Part shown: positions 5,450 to 7,857 of the stretch, piece by piece | Numbering within the stretch: position 1 is the stretch's first letter | How the letters are laid out: each line of letters begins with the position of its first letter | Origin: an uncultured Ruminococcus sp. | GTDB taxonomy: Bacteria; Bacillota; Clostridia; Oscillospirales; CAG-272 | Direction of reading: 5' to 3' | DNA: 7,857 nt | Assembly: GCA_902778985.1 (NCBI GenBank) | Contig: CACYZS010000055.1 | Span: forward strand, 1-7,857 | The notes under the pieces: generated by a model | The model's input: the letters and a program-made list of their open reading frames with translations, nothing else | Database searches by the model: none | Told to the model about the DNA's origin: nothing | Position numbers and translations under genes: made by a program

Positions 5450-7792
5450 TTAGTCTTTGATTCGGTAGTAGACCGGCGCGGAGAGTTTTACCCCCGCGGA
5501 GAAGGCGACGGTCGATTCGGTCGGGGTCGCGAGTTTTTCGACCGACTGGACGAAGCCCTTACCGCAGGTGACGAAGACGTCCGCGATCGCGGTGTAGACG
5601 TACTTGCCGCTCTTGGCGGTCGTGGCGTTCAGGTGGAACGGGATCACGTACCGGTCGGCGCCGATGTCGGTATAGACGATCCCGCCCTTGCCGTCGGACG
5701 CGGCGGTAAAGAGAAGATCGTACTTCGAGCGCATACACGACGCGGCGTTTTCGGTCTGGAGTTTATACGCTGCGGCACCGTCGATATAGACGGTCTCGGT
5801 CACGAGGTAGGTCGCTTGCGTTTTGCCGGCGACGGTATCCTTTTTCAGATCTGCTGCGTTGGTCAGTTTCTGATGGATCCGGATACCGATCCGGTGCCAG
5901 CCGTACTCGGGCGCCGCCTGAACGGGGCCGCCGATATTCGGATAATCGGCGAACTTTCCGCCCTCCGCCACGATCTTTGCGGGCGTCGTCACTTCGCTGT
6001 CCGACACGACGTTCTTGAAGTTGTCCCCCGTTGCCTCGAACCCCCCGGCGTACTGGCACCAGGAACTCGGAATGTCGGCGGCGGGCGACCAGAAGAGCAC
6101 GCTCTCGGTCCCCAGGCGGGTGGTCGCGTACGGGTTGTGTTCCGCATCCAGATCCAGCATCGAACGATGATAGAAGACCGAATACTCGATGTAGAGGTCG
6201 TTGCCGGCGGAGTTGTTTGCCGTCGGGTAGAAATGTTTGCCCTGCATCGCCTCGACGACGTTATACGGGGCGGATTTGTAACTGCCGGAGGATTTGTCCG
6301 TAAAGGTCAGCGTCGTGGGGGCGAACGTAAGCGTCTGCTCGACCTGTTTGCCGCAGTAAACGCAGGTGCCGGTTCGGCTCCCGTCCGCCTGATCGGGGAC
6401 GGTGGGCTGACGGACCACGGTCCAGTCGGCGTCGTGTCCGTCGGAGTCGACCGGGATCGCCGTGACCGTGCTCTCAAGATACTCGCCGCAGGTCGTGCAG
6501 CACCTGACCTTTACGCCGGGGGTCGAACAGGTCGGTTCCCCGATCACGGTGTAGGCGGTCGCCGCCTTGTGGGTATGTCCCGCCGGCGCCTTCGGCATCG
6601 TGTACGAGACGGTCTCGCCCGGCTCGGCTTTCATGATGCGGATGACCGCGTCGAGGTTCGCAGCGGGCACGCCGACCGTATCTTTCAGATAGTTGTAGAC
6701 CTTCTTCGCGAGGTTGGCGCCCGTCGCGTTTTTGAGCGGCGTGACGTATTTGCTTTCGATATTGCTCTTCTTTCTCGGGTCGCCCACGTTTGAGAAGTTG
6801 GTGAGCAGATAGTCGCGCCAGAGGTCGTCCTCGGACACCCCGCAGAGCGCGTTGACCAGCCAGGAGACCATACCCGTTCTGTCCGCCCCTGCCGCGCAGT
6901 GGTAGTAGATCGGGTAGTTATCTTCGTTTGCCAGAACGGCGAAGATCTCTTTGAGATGGCCGCGAAGCGTGCTGTCGGTGATGTCAAGACTGGCTTTCAG
7001 GTTGCGGAAGTAGTAGGTCACGCCGTCGCCGAGCACCGTTTCGAGCGTGCCGATCTCGCTTTTGGTCCGAAGATCCATCTCGCTCTTGATCCCGAGCGTC
7101 TGGCGCATGGTCGCGATCCCCGCGTCGGAGATCAGCGTCCCGTCGTCCGCGTTGTGCAGTTTCGCGCCGCGATAGAGAAGCCCCTGCCGGACGCGTCCGC
7201 CGTCGGTGGTCGTTCTGCCGCCGAGGTCCCGGACGTTGATGACGCCGTCGACGTAGAGGTTGCGCGGCGCCTGCTTGTCGGTCGTGAAGGTCGCCGCGTC
7301 GGACGAGAAGACCTCGCCCCCGATCCCGTACGCCGTCACGTTCCAGTAATATTTCTGTCCGATATAGGCGTTATAAAAACGATATTCCCGCTCGGATCTG
7401 CCGACCAGGAACGCTTTCGCGTCGGACTTGTCGGATTTGGTCCAGATCCGGACGACGAAGTACCAGAGTTCGTTCTCCCCCGACGCAAAATCGACGTTCC
7501 AGGAGAGGACGATCGGTTCCGGAGCGGACATTTCGTCCTTGCCCGCCGCGTAGTCCGTGACCGAAAAGGCGTCGGTGTCGGCAAGGTACGCCGTCATCGG
7601 CGCGGTATGGAACGAAACGGGGCTTTTCAATGCGACCGTGCGGACGGTGCAGTTCAGTCCGGTCTCTTCCGGCGGCTCGGGCGTCGCCGTCGTTACGGGT
7701 TCGGTCGTTTCTTCCCCGCCGTTCGTCTTGTCGCAGGAGACAAGCGGGAGCAGCAGCGCGAAGAGGAGCAGAAGGATCAGTACTTTTTTCAT
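5450..7792 (-). CDS. Surface lipoprotein with tyrosine phosphatase domain (first of tandem pair)
   Basis: This is a 780-residue paralogue of the next gene, similar along its whole length (by eye roughly two thirds identical, not computed). It has a signal peptide MKKVLILLLLFALLLPLVSC with lipobox LVSC (Cys20), an acidic Thr/Pro linker, a Fn3-like segment with YYWNVTAYGIGGE (148-160), and a phosphatase domain with NVRDLGG (186-192) and P-loop HCAAGADRTG (298-307) holding Cys299 and Arg305. The His/Cys module follows (405-485: GHTHKA, CCTTCG, GHD, CVYC), then the shared C-terminal region with GWHRIGIRIH (631-640) and ETVYIDGAAAYKL (666-678). All catalytic residues that I can identify are intact. 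AAGGG stands eight bases before the ATG. Its start is 17 bases after the stop of a further minus-strand gene, so it is probably not the first gene of its operon. The signal peptide places it outside the membrane, which is unusual for a tyrosine phosphatase; its target is unknown. Confidence 0.84.
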   Translation of the reverse strand: MKKVLILLLLFALLLPLVSCDKTNGGEETTEPVTTATPEPPEETGLNCTVRTVALKSPVSFHTAPMTAYLADTDAFSVTDYAAGKDEMSAPEPIVLSWNVDFASGENELWYFVVRIWTKSDKSDAKAFLVGRSEREYRFYNAYIGQKYYWNVTAYGIGGEVFSSDAATFTTDKQAPRNLYVDGVINVRDLGGRTTTDGGRVRQGLLYRGAKLHNADDGTLISDAGIATMRQTLGIKSEMDLRTKSEIGTLETVLGDGVTYYFRNLKASLDITDSTLRGHLKEIFAVLANEDNYPIYYHCAAGADRTGMVSWLVNALCGVSEDDLWRDYLLTNFSNVGDPRKKSNIESKYVTPLKNATGANLAKKVYNYLKDTVGVPAANLDAVIRIMKAEPGETVSYTMPKAPAGHTHKAATAYTVIGEPTCSTPGVKVRCCTTCGEYLESTVTAIPVDSDGHDADWTVVRQPTVPDQADGSRTGTCVYCGKQVEQTLTFAPTTLTFTDKSSGSYKSAPYNVVEAMQGKHFYPTANNSAGNDLYIEYSVFYHRSMLDLDAEHNPYATTRLGTESVLFWSPAADIPSSWCQYAGGFEATGDNFKNVVSDSEVTTPAKIVAEGGKFADYPNIGGPVQAAPEYGWHRIGIRIHQKLTNAADLKKDTVAGKTQATYLVTETVYIDGAAAYKLQTENAASCMRSKYDLLFTAASDGKGGIVYTDIGADRYVIPFHLNATTAKSGKYVYTAIADVFVTCGKGFVQSVEKLATPTESTVAFSAGVKLSAPVYYRIKD

Positions 7793-7809
7793 TCGTTTTT
7801 CCCTTACGT

Positions 7810-7857
7810 TTACTTTTTCAGATAGCGGACGTTGGTGCCCTTGAAGAGCAGGATCCG
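7810..7857 (-). CDS. 3' end of an upstream gene (partial)
   Basis: The minus strand enters from the right edge with RILLFKGTNVRYLKK and a TAA stop at 7810-7812. The stop lies 17 bases from the start of the lipoprotein gene at 7792, a typical operon distance, and no hairpin intervenes. Fifteen residues are too few to assign a family. The ending does not match the C-terminus of the two phosphatase paralogues, which finish with SAPxYxRxK, so it is probably a different gene. Confidence 0.5.
   Translation of the reverse strand, partial: RILLFKGTNVRYLKK

Noticed and set aside
5411..6793. Open frame of 460 codons on the plus strand, resembling the one at 2892-4730
   Set aside because: The resemblance only reflects that both are antisense to paralogous genes. 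No ribosome site or domain supports either as a gene.

Overview
The window looks like part of a GC-rich, spore-forming member of the Bacillota, probably class Clostridia. Two things point there: adjacent genes for both subunits of dipicolinate synthase (spore-core dipicolinic acid), and lipoproteins with Gram-positive-style signal peptides and Thr/Glu/Pro-rich linkers. The species cannot be read from this sequence, and the fragment could equally be a metagenome contig.

Layout, left to right. Positions 1-326 hold no gene I can defend. They contain a row of strong hairpins, one followed on the minus strand by a T-tract that can end the next gene. Positions 327-1420 (minus) carry a 2-keto-3-deoxygluconate kinase gene (kdgK). 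It has its own consensus housekeeping promoter, but its 3' end is disrupted: a 64-base stretch occurs twice 71 bases apart, the frame shifts, and the normal C-terminus lies out of frame beyond an early stop. Positions 1564-2971 (plus) carry dpaA and dpaB, diverging from kdgK. A 16-bp perfect hairpin at 2973-3008 separates dpaB from the convergent genes on its right.

Positions 3018-7792 (minus) are filled by two tandem paralogues of 788 and 780 residues. Each is a predicted surface lipoprotein with a Fn3-like segment, an intact tyrosine phosphatase domain of the NVRDLGG/HCxxGxDRTG (Y_phosphatase3) type, a His/Cys-rich double CxxC module and a roughly 290-residue C-terminal region of unknown function. 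They are transcribed right to left, 65 bases apart. The gene at 5450-7792 comes first and starts just after the 3' end of a further minus-strand gene that enters from the right edge, so at least three genes probably form one operon.

The kinase and the dipicolinate genes are ordinary chromosomal functions with no evident link to the phosphatases. The two points most worth a second look are the chimeric-looking kdgK tail, whose two repeat copies differ almost only at synonymous positions, and the paired extracellular phosphatase lipoproteins with their unusual domain order.
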